From Sporosarcina ureilytica (GTDB lineage: Bacteria; Bacillota; Bacilli; Bacillales_A; Planococcaceae): DNA of 64,000 nucleotides. The notes beneath the pieces were generated by a model. The model was not told the origin of the DNA, made no database searches, and saw only the letters and a program-made list of their open reading frames with translations. Numbering within the stretch: the stretch's first letter is position 1; each line of letters begins with the position of its first letter. This document shows positions 16,549 through 25,060 of the stretch, one piece after another. The position numbers and the translations under genes are program-made. The DNA lies in the NCBI RefSeq assembly GCF_001753205.1, contig NZ_CP017560.1:3038001-3102000 (forward strand), read 5' to 3'.

Positions 16549-17901
16549 ATGGGGAAAAAAACTTCGGAAAGCAAGGAAGAGAAGGCAAATCTTACTTGGT
16601 GGCAATTATCTCTCATTGGGATAGGGAGCATTATTGGCACAGGGTTTTTCCTAGCATCCAGTATTGCGATCCAAATGACTGGTCCTTCAGTCGTCTTGGC
16701 TTTTATCATGGCTGGAATTGCTACCTATATCGTTTTTGATGCACTCGCAAAAATGTCTGCAAAAGATCCGCAGAAAGGAACATTTCGTACCTACGCCAAG
16801 AAAGCGTATGGGCGCTGGGCTGGTTTTAGTAGTGGTTGGGTCTACTGGTGTTCAGAAATCTTAATCATTGGTAGCCAACTTACTGCCATTTCGCTACTAT
16901 CTAGATTTTGGTTCCCTAACATTAAATTATGGATATTCGCATCCATTTATGCGATTTGCGGTCTCATTGTCCTCTTTATTGGCGCGAAAGCGTTTGGGAA
17001 ATTAGAAAGCGTATTTGCTGTGATGAAAATTGCCGCGATTTTTATGTTTATTGTCATTGCGGTCTTAGCATTAACAGGGGTACTCGACGGAAATCCAAAG
17101 GAAGGCATCCCTCAATCTGTCGGAGAATTTTTCCCTAAAGGCATCATCGGGTTTTGGAGCGCTCTAGTCTTCGCCTTTTATGCACATGGCGGAATCGAAG
17201 TAATGGGTGTAATGGCCATCCATCTTAAAAATAAGGAGGATGCGCCGAAGTCTGGAAAAGCCATGTTAGGGCTGCTTGGTATCATTTACATTGCTGCCCT
17301 TTCGTTAGCATTATTACTGCTGCCATACGATAAGTTCAGGGAAAATAAAAGTCCTTTTGTTGAAGCTTTATCAGGTGTGAGTCATATCGAATTTTTCCCA
17401 CATGTGTTTACGGCTGCCATTATTATTGCAGGGTTTTCAGCGATGTCAGCATCCTTATTCGCGGTGACAACGATCCTTCAAACAATATCAGAAGACGGAG
17501 ATGCACCAAAAATATTCAGCAAACAAACGAAAATGAAATTAGAAATACCGCTGCCTGCGATTGCTTTAACGTCTTCCGGGCTTGTTCTTTCAATCGTTAC
17601 CTCTTTATTGTTGCCGGATAAAGTGTATGAATATATCACAACCGCCGCAGCATTATTGCTTCTGTATAATTGGCTTTTTATTTTAGTGATGTATCACAAA
17701 TTAATTGAGCCGACTAAAATGGATAAAGTAAAGCGAATGATTGGCATGATTTTAGTTGCTGCGGCTGTTATTGGTACACTCTTTCATCAGACAAGCCGAC
17801 CTGGCTTCTTTATCAGTTTAGTGTTCCTGACAGTGATCGGAATAATCGTCTTGATTTTACGTAAAAAGTGGAAGAAAGAAGAAACTCAAAATAACGCATG
17901 A
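16549..17901 (+). CDS. Amino acid permease (APC family)
   Basis: A 450-residue, roughly 12-helix amino-acid/polyamine transporter. The N-terminus TWWQLSLIGIGSIIGTGFFL holds the unwound GSIIGTG helix-1 motif that binds the substrate alpha-carboxyl group, and the sixth helix has FYAHGGIEVMGVMA. The open frame begins at a TTG inside the palindrome (16462), but ATG 16549-16551 has GGAGGTG five bases upstream and gives the normal N-terminus. It is similar in size to B. subtilis YbgF/YvbW-type permeases; the substrate is unknown. Its 3' end overlaps the convergent LysE gene by 16 bp. Confidence 0.87.
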   Translation: MGKKTSESKEEKANLTWWQLSLIGIGSIIGTGFFLASSIAIQMTGPSVVLAFIMAGIATYIVFDALAKMSAKDPQKGTFRTYAKKAYGRWAGFSSGWVYWCSEILIIGSQLTAISLLSRFWFPNIKLWIFASIYAICGLIVLFIGAKAFGKLESVFAVMKIAAIFMFIVIAVLALTGVLDGNPKEGIPQSVGEFFPKGIIGFWSALVFAFYAHGGIEVMGVMAIHLKNKEDAPKSGKAMLGLLGIIYIAALSLALLLLPYDKFRENKSPFVEALSGVSHIEFFPHVFTAAIIIAGFSAMSASLFAVTTILQTISEDGDAPKIFSKQTKMKLEIPLPAIALTSSGLVLSIVTSLLLPDKVYEYITTAAALLLLYNWLFILVMYHKLIEPTKMDKVKRMIGMILVAAAVIGTLFHQTSRPGFFISLVFLTVIGIIVLILRKKWKKEETQNNA

Positions 17902-18512
17902 TAAGCTTGAAATCCAAAGTATATGCCGAATCCAATCATGAATAAAGAAGATATCACAGAGATCGCCTTCAATAGCCTAATCGATAATAATTTGCGAGCC
18001 CCACTAGAGATCGTGGCCATGAATGTATCCCATAAGAGGACACCTGCAATAATGGCCACGCTATTGATGATTAATTGATGGCCTGCAAAATTCCCAGCAT
18101 TCTCTGCTAGAATTGAACCGTATATCCCTAGCCAAAAAAGAATGGTTAGCGGATTTAACAGGGACATAAAAAAACCTGATAATATAGAACGTCTAAGACG
18201 AACTTTCTTACCGAACCTTCGAGACAATTCAATTTTATGTAGCGAAAGTAAACTCTCTATCCCAGTATATGTAAGAACAAAGCAACCAAACGACCAAAGT
18301 ATGATTTTCACAAGCGGAAACTCAATAATTTGGCCAATCCCGAAATAAACCATAATCATATATAGAACGTCGGCCGTTAAAGCGCCAATGCCAAAAATCC
18401 AAGCATGAAAAAATCCATTTTTAATCCCTGTATCCAGCAGCGCGGCATTGACAGGACCGACTGGCGCAGCTAAAGATACACCTAAAATAATATAGGCAGC
18501 GATTGAGTTCAT
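17886..18512 (-). CDS. LysE/RhtB family exporter (paralogue A)
   Basis: A 208-residue, six-helix amino-acid exporter of the LysE superfamily. The typical start is AAYIILGVSLAAPVGPVNAA, then NGFFHAWIFGIGALTADVLY; the GISLAAP(V/I)GP motif is diagnostic. The C-terminal FMIGFGIYFGFQAYHALF closely matches the paralogue at 20344-20970. The start ATG follows TAGGGAGG. It is convergent with, and overlaps, the amino-acid permease gene by 16 bp. Exported substrate is unknown; amino acids or their analogues are likely. Confidence 0.87.
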   Translation of the reverse strand: MNSIAAYIILGVSLAAPVGPVNAALLDTGIKNGFFHAWIFGIGALTADVLYMIMVYFGIGQIIEFPLVKIILWSFGCFVLTYTGIESLLSLHKIELSRRFGKKVRLRRSILSGFFMSLLNPLTILFWLGIYGSILAENAGNFAGHQLIINSVAIIAGVLLWDTFMATISSGARKLLSIRLLKAISVISSLFMIGFGIYFGFQAYHALF

Positions 18513-18649
18513 AAAATAGACCTCCCTAAAAATGATTTCTATGCATCTTATTCATAGGGAGGTACTTGTACAACTAGATAACCCGTGAAACATTAAATAA
18601 TTTCTAATCCAGTCGCATAGAGTAGGCATAAATACTACTTGGGGATGTG

Positions 18650-18922
18650 ATGACTGTTATAGAAAGAGCACTTCTTTTCATAATTCTGTTAAGACTCCTA
18701 TCTGGAAGTATAGAAATTACAGCTGCCGCACTCATGTATAAGTTCAATGATTTAGAGAAAGCATTTTATATTAATACGTTGCTTGCCTTAGTAGGCCCTG
18801 TTATTTTAATCGTTACAACAGCACTCGCGTTAATCGGCCTGGCAGATCGGATTTCATTGACTCGAATCATCTGTCTTTTCTGCGGTATTTTTCTAATTCT
18901 ATTTAGTTTGAAAGCTGATTAA
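18650..18922 (+). CDS. YqhV-like membrane protein (DUF2619)
   Basis: A 90-residue protein with three predicted helices, related to Bacillus YqhV (DUF2619). The core reads LLSGSIEITAALMYKFND-like sequence followed by KAFYINTLLALVGPVILIVT and ALIGLADRIS. In B. subtilis yqhV sits near spoIIIA; here it is a lone gene between LysE and MFS genes. Start ATG 18650 follows GGGGATGTG; a GTG three bases earlier is possible. Function is unknown. Confidence 0.8.
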   Translation: MTVIERALLFIILLRLLSGSIEITAAALMYKFNDLEKAFYINTLLALVGPVILIVTTALALIGLADRISLTRIICLFCGIFLILFSLKAD

Positions 18923-18957
18923 TCCTAAACACATGTGATTTACATATTTCCAGAACA

Positions 18958-18981
18958 AAAAGGACCCTTGTTGGTCCTTTT
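18958..18981. terminator. Bidirectional terminator between yqhV and the MFS gene
   Basis: AAAAGGACC pairs with GGTCCTTTT around CTTGTT, with T runs in both readings. It serves the two convergent genes. Confidence 0.88.
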
Positions 18982-18982
18982 T

Positions 18983-20215
18983 TCATACTTTTTCAGTTTG
19001 GTTTCCAATTTCATTCTCTTTGATAAATTTAAAAACAATGAACAATAAAATGACGCCAAGTACCCCTGCAACAATATAACTGCCATTTAAAAAGTTTTTC
19101 ATGACAATTGACATGATGGGTGGTCCCGCTGCAACACCGATAAATCTTGCTGAACTATAAAATGAGGTGACTGTTCCTCTCAGCTCTTTTTCGATATTCT
19201 CCGTAATAATGGCGTCAAGTGCAGGCAACAATGCACCAATTGCGATCCCCACGATACTCGTCACGGCTAACAGAAGGATGATTTTTTTGTTGGTAAACCC
19301 AACGAACGCGACAGCAATAGACATGACAGCTAAACAACTGAGCATGACTAATCGTATCGTTTTAATATCTCCTTTAATTTTTCTGCCTGAAATAAACGAG
19401 GCTGTACATAATAATAGAAGCGGAATCGCCAGTACAAAACCTTTCTTAATGCCCTTAATATCATGAACCTTTTCAAGGTTTTCTGATAGAAAAAATAACA
19501 TACTGAATAATATCAACATAACAAGGACGCCATTGAGGAATACTGTGTACAACCATTTTCCTTCTGACTTGAATACTTTTTTCGTGTTATTGAAAAACTC
19601 CTTGAACTTTACTGGATCATCTTTTTCTTTCGGCACTTTTACGAAGAAAAAAATGAGGACGATGGAAATTAAACTGAGCGCTGAAATGGAGAAGAATGGC
19701 AGAAACCATAAAAAAGCAGCAAAAATTGAACCAAGTATGGGGCTTAACACTTTGCCGAATGTATTTGACGTTTCAATAATCCCTAAACAGGAACTTGCTT
19801 TTTCTTCGTCATCTTGGTAAAGGTCTCCCACGAGTGGCAAAACGATTGGCATAGCCCCGGCCGCCCCGATTCCTTGTATAATTCTACCAATAATAATCAT
19901 TGTATAAGGGTCGTCCATCTTCCATGAAGCAAATCCAGCAATCAGCCCCCCGATTAAAGCAAGAATTAAACTTGGTAATATGACCTTTTTCCTGCCAAAA
20001 CGGTCCGATAAATACCCTGCTACCGGAATCAAAAAAATGGCCGCAACTGAATAACTCGTGATAATCATGCTCGATTGAAATGATGAAATCCCTACCTTGT
20101 CTTCCAGTATTGGAAGGACTGGAATCAGCATAGAGTTTCCCAGTGTCATGACCAGAGGAATTGAGGCCATGCTGACAATACACCATACACTTACCTGATC
20201 CGCTTTTTTCTCCAT
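18983..20215 (-). CDS. MFS transporter, drug:H+ antiporter (DHA1) type
   Basis: A 410-residue, 12-helix major facilitator. The loop 2-3 signature GYLSDRFGRKKVILPSL and the motif-C-like helix NTFGKVLSPILGSIFAAF point to the DHA1 efflux branch. The start ATG 20213-20215 follows GAGGTG at 5 bp; the two GTG codons just upstream are part of the leader. Flanked by two LysE-family exporters on the same strand, so the three genes may form an export cluster, though the gaps are large enough for separate promoters. The substrate cannot be named. Confidence 0.85.
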   Translation of the reverse strand: MEKKADQVSVWCIVSMASIPLVMTLGNSMLIPVLPILEDKVGISSFQSSMIITSYSVAAIFLIPVAGYLSDRFGRKKVILPSLILALIGGLIAGFASWKMDDPYTMIIIGRIIQGIGAAGAMPIVLPLVGDLYQDDEEKASSCLGIIETSNTFGKVLSPILGSIFAAFLWFLPFFSISALSLISIVLIFFFVKVPKEKDDPVKFKEFFNNTKKVFKSEGKWLYTVFLNGVLVMLILFSMLFFLSENLEKVHDIKGIKKGFVLAIPLLLLCTASFISGRKIKGDIKTIRLVMLSCLAVMSIAVAFVGFTNKKIILLLAVTSIVGIAIGALLPALDAIITENIEKELRGTVTSFYSSARFIGVAAGPPIMSIVMKNFLNGSYIVAGVLGVILLFIVFKFIKENEIGNQTEKV

Positions 20216-20343
20216 CACCACACCTCAACTCTTCCTATTGTGTTAAAGGTATGGTTTCCTACCGCGTTCTTTTTATGCGCGCACTGCGTTTTATCGAAAT
20301 GAACTTAATATGTAACTCATCAAATTGTAGATCGGGGAGCATC

Positions 20344-20970
20344 TTAAAATAAAGCCTGGAAAGCCTGAATGCCAAAATAAATGCCAAATCCAATCATAGA
20401 AAAGGACGTGAAAATGGAAACAATCGTTAACAGTTTAACGGATAATAACTTACGAGCGCCGCTGGATAAAAAAGACATGGAGATATCCACTATTGCAATC
20501 CCTGCCAAAATAGCGAAACTATTGAATATGATTTGTAATTCCGGAGTCGTTCCAGCTGCCTTCGCAAGGATCGAACCGTAAATGCCCAACCAAAAAAGAA
20601 TCGTAAGCGGATTCAATAAAGCCATAAGAAAACCGGCAAGCATGGATTTTCTAAGACGAACATAACGGCCGGACTTTAAGTTCTGCTCAATTTTGTGTAC
20701 CGAGAGTAAATTTTCAATCCCTGTATACAATAGGACAAAACAGCCGAATGACCAGAGGATTGTTTTGACTAAAGGCTGATCAATAAATTGACCCACCCCA
20801 AAATAAACAATCGTCATATACATTAGGTCGGTTGCCAAAGTGCCTAGAGCAAAGAGCCAGGCATGAAAAAAGCCATGTCTAATCCCCATGTTTAATAAGA
20901 CAGTCTTAACAGGGCCAATTGGCGCAGCTAAAGACGCTCCTAAGAAGAAAAAAGTAAAGATTGAATTCAT
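20344..20970 (-). CDS. LysE/RhtB family exporter (paralogue B)
   Basis: A 208-residue, six-helix exporter of the LysE superfamily with FFLGASLAAPIGPVKTVLLN, GFFHAWLFALGTLATDLMY and C-terminal MIGFGIYFGIQAFQALF. It has the same length as, and is clearly paralogous to, the gene at 17886-18512, so this is a local duplication separated by the YqhV and MFS genes. The start ATG follows GGGGGGATTTAT. Substrate unknown. Confidence 0.87.
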   Translation of the reverse strand: MNSIFTFFFLGASLAAPIGPVKTVLLNMGIRHGFFHAWLFALGTLATDLMYMTIVYFGVGQFIDQPLVKTILWSFGCFVLLYTGIENLLSVHKIEQNLKSGRYVRLRKSMLAGFLMALLNPLTILFWLGIYGSILAKAAGTTPELQIIFNSFAILAGIAIVDISMSFLSSGARKLLSVKLLTIVSIFTSFSMIGFGIYFGIQAFQALF

Positions 20971-21162
20971 ATAAATCCCCCCGTTAAAAGATGTCGTTGT
21001 ATTTTATTCATCTGCAACGACGATTACGACCTTTTTTGAAGAGAAATTTTTTATTTCGGTGCCAGTCACTCGCTCAATTCGAACACTATTCCGACAATTC
21101 GTTAAACCATTGTCAAATAGGGTCCAAGTTTACTAACCTCTTTGAAATCTGGACACTAAAAA

Positions 21163-21190
21163 GCCCTTACATCTTAAAGAACGTAAGGGC
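21163..21190 (-). terminator. Terminator of the RAYT gene
   Basis: GCCCTTAC pairs with GTAAGGGC; the minus strand continues with TTTTTAG. Confidence 0.65.
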
Positions 21191-21299
21191 AAAAGGTTCA
21201 TTTTATATAGCATTTGCACATCTTATTTGATTAACAGCAATCTTTTGCACACCCCATGACGTTGTACTCATTATGAAGCATTAAGCCCAAACCCATTGA

Positions 21300-21902
21300 T
21301 TAAAATATCTGGAGGTGCTTTTGAGTGCAAGTATTCGCTGTTTCTTCCTTGTCCTCAATGCAGTATTCACAGTACCCCGACTCAGTTTGTTTGTAATTCG
21401 GCGGGAGAAACGTCGGTAATAAGTCCAGGTCAAGGAACGGAAAGGGCGGTGGTGTTTTATTGAAATACATTGGATACGAACTATATGGATATTGTTCGAG
21501 TCGTTCAACCATAGGGACCGTCGTTTCAATCGGATTTCGGTGAATGTAGCGGCTGACGGTCAGCAGTGATTTAGGACTCGCCACCATTTCTGCAAAATAG
21601 CGTCTGTCATATAAATAACCAGAATAATTGTATTTCCTTTTATAGTATTCTGTATAACGCCGGTTGATAAGTGCCATGACTTTTCCAAGTGGCGCTTCAG
21701 GTGAACGAATTAAAAGATGATAGTGGTTCGTCATAATACAATAAGCGATGATCATAAACGGGTATTTCATATAGGCATAATGCAGTACGCGAATAAACTC
21801 TGTTATGTCTGATTTATTTTTGAATATATCTTGTCGATTGTTGCCGCGCATTACGACATGATCAAACATTTGAGGATTCCACACCCGATTCTTCCTAGCC
21901 AA
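21300..21902 (-). CDS. REP-associated tyrosine transposase (RAYT, Y1_Tnp/HUH)
   Basis: A 200-residue single-strand transposase of the IS200/IS605-related RAYT group. It opens ARKNRVWNPQMFDHVVMRGN then NRQDIF, the RAYT N-terminal signature, carries the HUH pair as HYH (60-62, TNHYHLLI) and a tyrosine-rich helix INRRYTEYYKRKY with catalytic Tyr candidates at 83-87. The start is a TTG at 21900-21902, with GGTGGAG seven bases upstream. The C-terminus has extra cysteines (GYCEYCIED). No TnpB/IscB partner is present, as usual for RAYTs. Inverted REP ends border the gene, and the same ends are scattered over the window, so it is probably the enzyme that spread them. Confidence 0.88.
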   Translation of the reverse strand: MARKNRVWNPQMFDHVVMRGNNRQDIFKNKSDITEFIRVLHYAYMKYPFMIIAYCIMTNHYHLLIRSPEAPLGKVMALINRRYTEYYKRKYNYSGYLYDRRYFAEMVASPKSLLTVSRYIHRNPIETTVPMVERLEQYPYSSYPMYFNKTPPPFPFLDLDLLPTFLPPNYKQTESGYCEYCIEDKEETANTCTQKHLQIF

Positions 21903-22283
21903 AATAATTCTCCACCCTATGCTCATTTGCATGCCTAATAAACGTGGGCTCACCCATTACTTTCAAGAGGGGCCGCGCAATTTCACTCCTCTTTCCTTGA
22001 ATCCCATTGCCCCATTTCTCCCCGAAACAAAGCCCCTTTATATTTGCAAACTGACGATTCAACATTCGAAAAGCGCACAGAAATGTTAGTTCGATTTGAC
22101 ATCCCTACTTCCCTTTTCTCCACCATACCTAATCAAATTACAAACGTAAATTGTTGCTGTTGTACACACAATCCGATAACGCAATTTTAATATTCAATCC
22201 TCATCGCATTACGCATTTTCAATGTGAAAAATGGTTCATAAATTTATTTTGAAGGTTTTCTGTGCGACTTAATTTATGCGCAC
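21903..22283. other. Non-coding interior of the RAYT unit
   Basis: About 380 bp between the RAYT start and the right-hand REP end. No gene, tRNA or clear promoter consensus could be supported in it. Confidence 0.4.
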
Positions 22284-22350
22284 GAGTTGTCTGAATAGTG
22301 CCCGAATTGAATGAGTGACTGGCACCAGAACCACCCGTACCTAAAAAATA

Positions 22351-22381
22351 AATCCTACCAAGTATTAGCATGGTAGGACTT
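22351..22381 (-). terminator. Terminator of the NCS1/isochorismatase operon
   Basis: AATCCTACCA pairs with TGGTAGGACTT; the minus strand continues ATTTTTTAGG. An almost identical stem lies at 24873. Confidence 0.75.
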
Positions 22382-22394
22382 CTTTTTTAAACTT

Positions 22395-22433
22395 ATGCAA
22401 TTGTAGCATATTACCTGAACAGTACCTTACACC
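22395..22433 (+). repeat. Repeat tail, second form (copy 4)
   Basis: ATGCAATTGTAGCATATTAC then CTGAACAGTACCTTACACC, after the hairpin and ending at the NCS1 stop. Confidence 0.7.
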
Positions 22434-23869
22434 TATTTCCAGGGTCTCGAAATAGCAATATAGATAATAGAAGTAACTATAATTGTCGGATAAACGGCTC
22501 CTGTAGTTGCCATAAAGAAATCGACGTTTTGAATGACTGCGTAGAAGACGACACCGATAAACCAGACAGCTACCGCTTTCAAGTTAATTCCTTTATAGTA
22601 CCAATACTTTCCACCGACAATATCGAATTGTGACACGTCATATTTTTTCTTCTTGATAAAGAAGTAATCCGAGACGAGTACGCCGATTAACGCACTTAAT
22701 ACCATGCCAATATATTCAAGGAATATCATAAATGTATCTAAAAAGCTTGTCATATAAAGTGGGATTAACATTAGAATACCTGAAACGATTGTGACAATCC
22801 AAATTGAATGAAGTGGTTTCACTTTCCTTGTGACGTTTGTGATTGACACACCAGCGGCCATTAAGTTTACAACGTTCGTTGTGACACAAGCGACAACAAT
22901 GAGTATGAGTGCAATCGGACCAAGTCCTAAATTCGTAACAAGCGAACTTGGATCGGAGTTATCCGGGTTGTAAACACCTGTTGTAAGTGCCGCGCCAATC
23001 GTTGAAATGATTCCGACGAAAGCAAACCATGCGAGTGCCACGAAAGCACCGATTAACGGCGCGACTGTCGCGGTTTTAACAGTTGGTGTATAACGTGTAA
23101 ATTCAGCTACGCCAAGCACCCACGCCAAACTGAATGCGGCCATCACATCGATTGCGACACCCTTCGGCATTTTTAAATCAGCTGGTGGCTTCCAAGCATA
23201 TATTTCCGCAAGTGAATGCTGTTGTAAAACGACCACAGTAATCCAAACACCAAGAATAAGGACAAGAACCATACCGAGCCTTTCTACGATTTTAATCGAG
23301 TTTCTTCCAAGAGATACGGCGGCTAAATTTAACAGCGTCATAATAATAATTCCGAAAATCATCGGTCCAGAACTTCCAGGCTCACCATATGCTGACCAGC
23401 CGAACAGGTCACTGAAGATGAAACTCATCGAAATGACGGCGATAAACGTATTCACGACCGCCCAACCTAAAAAGACAATCGTATTTAAAAACGTTGGTAA
23501 AGCACTTCCTCTAATCCCGAAAGCGGGTCTTGTGAGCGCCATCGTTGACGTTCCAACTTTGTATCCCATATAACCAATGAGCGCTAAAATGAGATAAGCA
23601 ATTGGGTTCGCGATAAGCGTCACAGCAATGGCTCCAGCAAATGCAGCGCCGGCTACTGTTCCGCCAACATACCATGAAGCGTTATTTGAATTTGCTCCGA
23701 CCCAAATGGCGATCATATCAAAGAAACCTATATTTCTTTGGGACATTGGGACTTCATCTGTTGCATAGTATTCTATTGTTTCTACTTTTTCTTTCCCCGT
23801 TCCTTTTTTTCCCGAAGTTCCATGTGACTTCTGGGACAAACTGGGTCCATCTTCGCTTGCTTTTGACAT
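22433..23869 (-). CDS. NCS1 family nucleobase/purine-cytosine permease
   Basis: A 478-residue, 12-helix cation symporter of the NCS1 family (cytosine, allantoin, hydantoin and pyridoxine permeases). It has a long polar N-terminus, then FFDMIAIWVGANSNNASWYV with the characteristic W-x-G-x-N of helix 1, RPAFGIRGSALPTFLN, and a C-terminal DYFFIKKKKYDVSQF segment. It follows the isochorismatase-fold gene by 30 bp on the same strand, so permease and hydrolase are probably one uptake-and-degradation operon for a cyclic amide or nucleobase-like compound. The exact substrate is not readable. Confidence 0.87.
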   Translation of the reverse strand: MSKASEDGPSLSQKSHGTSGKKGTGKEKVETIEYYATDEVPMSQRNIGFFDMIAIWVGANSNNASWYVGGTVAGAAFAGAIAVTLIANPIAYLILALIGYMGYKVGTSTMALTRPAFGIRGSALPTFLNTIVFLGWAVVNTFIAVISMSFIFSDLFGWSAYGEPGSSGPMIFGIIIMTLLNLAAVSLGRNSIKIVERLGMVLVLILGVWITVVVLQQHSLAEIYAWKPPADLKMPKGVAIDVMAAFSLAWVLGVAEFTRYTPTVKTATVAPLIGAFVALAWFAFVGIISTIGAALTTGVYNPDNSDPSSLVTNLGLGPIALILIVVACVTTNVVNLMAAGVSITNVTRKVKPLHSIWIVTIVSGILMLIPLYMTSFLDTFMIFLEYIGMVLSALIGVLVSDYFFIKKKKYDVSQFDIVGGKYWYYKGINLKAVAVWFIGVVFYAVIQNVDFFMATTGAVYPTIIVTSIIYIAISRPWK

Positions 23870-23899
23870 TTAATAACATACCTCTCTTGAATAACTGTT

Positions 23900-24571
23900 T
23901 TATTTTTTCTTAGTTGATGAAAGTTTTGAAAAAATTTCTCGCATATTGTCTGGGGAAAATTGTAATTCATCTGGTCCTTCTGATGACCAAACGTTATAAC
24001 TTTCTCCGTTCATCTTTTTGCAGAGTTCATCTGTTTGATAAACTTCTAAATCATAAATCCAATTCGCCATCATTAAAATGGCTGCCATATGCGCACCTTC
24101 TGTCGTGGTTCCGCACATATCTTCTACTAAACTCACACGATAATCTCGGTAATAAGCGTCCATGACAGTCGATAACACGCATACGTCCGTCAATACACCA
24201 CCGACAATAAGGTGTTCAACCCCCAAACCTTTTAACATTAAATCTAAGTTCGATTCGTAAAACCCACTATATCGATATTTATCTATGATAAAATCACCAT
24301 CTTCAGGTTTTATAATATCTGCAACTTCAATCGCCGTTGTCTGATTATGGTAATAAAGCGGTTCTCCATTTTCATCGACTGGTTCACGATTTGCAAGACC
24401 AATCCCATCCGCACGGTTAATATGTCTTGTATACAGGACGGGGATATTCAGTTGACGGCATTTTTCTAGAATCGTCTTTGCGTTTTGTAAGATTTGCTCC
24501 ATCCCAATAACGTCAGAGGTCCCCCCCTCGTTTTGCATATCAATCAACAAAAAAGCTGTTTTTTGTTCCAT
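23900..24571 (-). CDS. Isochorismatase-family cysteine hydrolase
   Basis: A 223-residue cytoplasmic hydrolase of the isochorismatase-like superfamily (nicotinamidase, N-carbamoylsarcosine amidase, biuret and ureidoacrylate hydrolases). The catalytic triad is Asp11 in FLLIDMQNEGG, Lys in IIDKYRYSGF (about 98) and the nucleophile Cys in GGVLTDVCVLST (about 132), preceded by the usual cis-peptide. The ATG follows GAAGGAGG. It is the first gene of the pair with the NCS1 permease. By analogy with other such pairs it may split an imported amide; nothing in the sequence fixes which. Confidence 0.87.
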   Translation of the reverse strand: MEQKTAFLLIDMQNEGGTSDVIGMEQILQNAKTILEKCRQLNIPVLYTRHINRADGIGLANREPVDENGEPLYYHNQTTAIEVADIIKPEDGDFIIDKYRYSGFYESNLDLMLKGLGVEHLIVGGVLTDVCVLSTVMDAYYRDYRVSLVEDMCGTTTEGAHMAAILMMANWIYDLEVYQTDELCKKMNGESYNVWSSEGPDELQFSPDNMREIFSKLSSTKKK

Positions 24572-24593
24572 TTACTTATACCTCCTTCTTTCA

Positions 24594-24684
24594 GGTGCCA
24601 GTCACTCAAACAATTCAAACGTTCACGTTAACTCGAACAAACGTGAATATTGTAACATTCACGTTTGTTTCGATGACTGGAACC
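24594..24684. repeat. REP-like palindrome, full form (copy 5), variant core
   Basis: GGTGCCAGTCACTCAAACAA to TTTCGATGACTGGAACC. The core AACGTTCACGTTAACTCGAA differs from the other copies, and the right end has two substitutions (CGATG, GGAACC). Confidence 0.85.
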
Positions 24685-24872
24685 AAGAACCCAATCTATA
24701 CTACAGTGTTTGAATAGGTCCTTCAACATAAATTAATAACTGTTTCTATTATTTATCTAGTATAAATTATTCCCCATTTTATATAAATTACTCATAACTA
24801 AACATGCCTACTAAACGTGCCTGTAAGTCACACAACTATGACTATTCATGGAACCGAGTATTCATAAAAATT

Positions 24873-24904
24873 AAATCCTACCATCTACTGTCGTGGTAGG
24901 ATTT
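24873..24904. terminator. Orphan terminator hairpin with repeat tail
   Basis: AAATCCTACCA pairs with TGGTAGGATTT, followed by TT. No gene ends next to it on either strand, and the stem repeats that at 22351. Confidence 0.7.
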
Positions 24905-24917
24905 TTAAATTTATTTT

Positions 24918-24957
24918 ATACAATTGTGTTGTATTATCTATCCAGTTGACGTCCTTC
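24918..24957 (+). repeat. Repeat tail, second form (copy 5)
   Basis: ATACAATTGTGTTGTATTAT then CTATCCAGTTGACGTCCTTC, 13 bp after the orphan hairpin. Confidence 0.6.
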
Positions 24958-25060
24958 ATAAATCGACACGATAATGTCATCAACAAGCACACGATTCACA
25001 CATCTATGTTATTATGAACAGCAACCTATTAAAATTTCACATGAATGAAGGCGAGTATGA

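Larger units (their letters stand above)
21058..22326. mobile_element. RAYT unit bounded by inverted REP ends
   Basis: The left edge (21058-21100) reads GGTGCCAGTCACTCGCTCAA then TTCGAACACTATTCCGACAA. The right edge (22284-22326) reads GAGTTGTCTGAATAGTGCCC then GAATTGAATGAGTGACTGGC and ACC. Reverse-complementing the left edge aligns it to the right edge over about 42 bp with only about seven differences. Between them is a single tyrosine-transposase gene. This is the structure expected of a RAYT with its cognate REPs. Confidence 0.8.
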
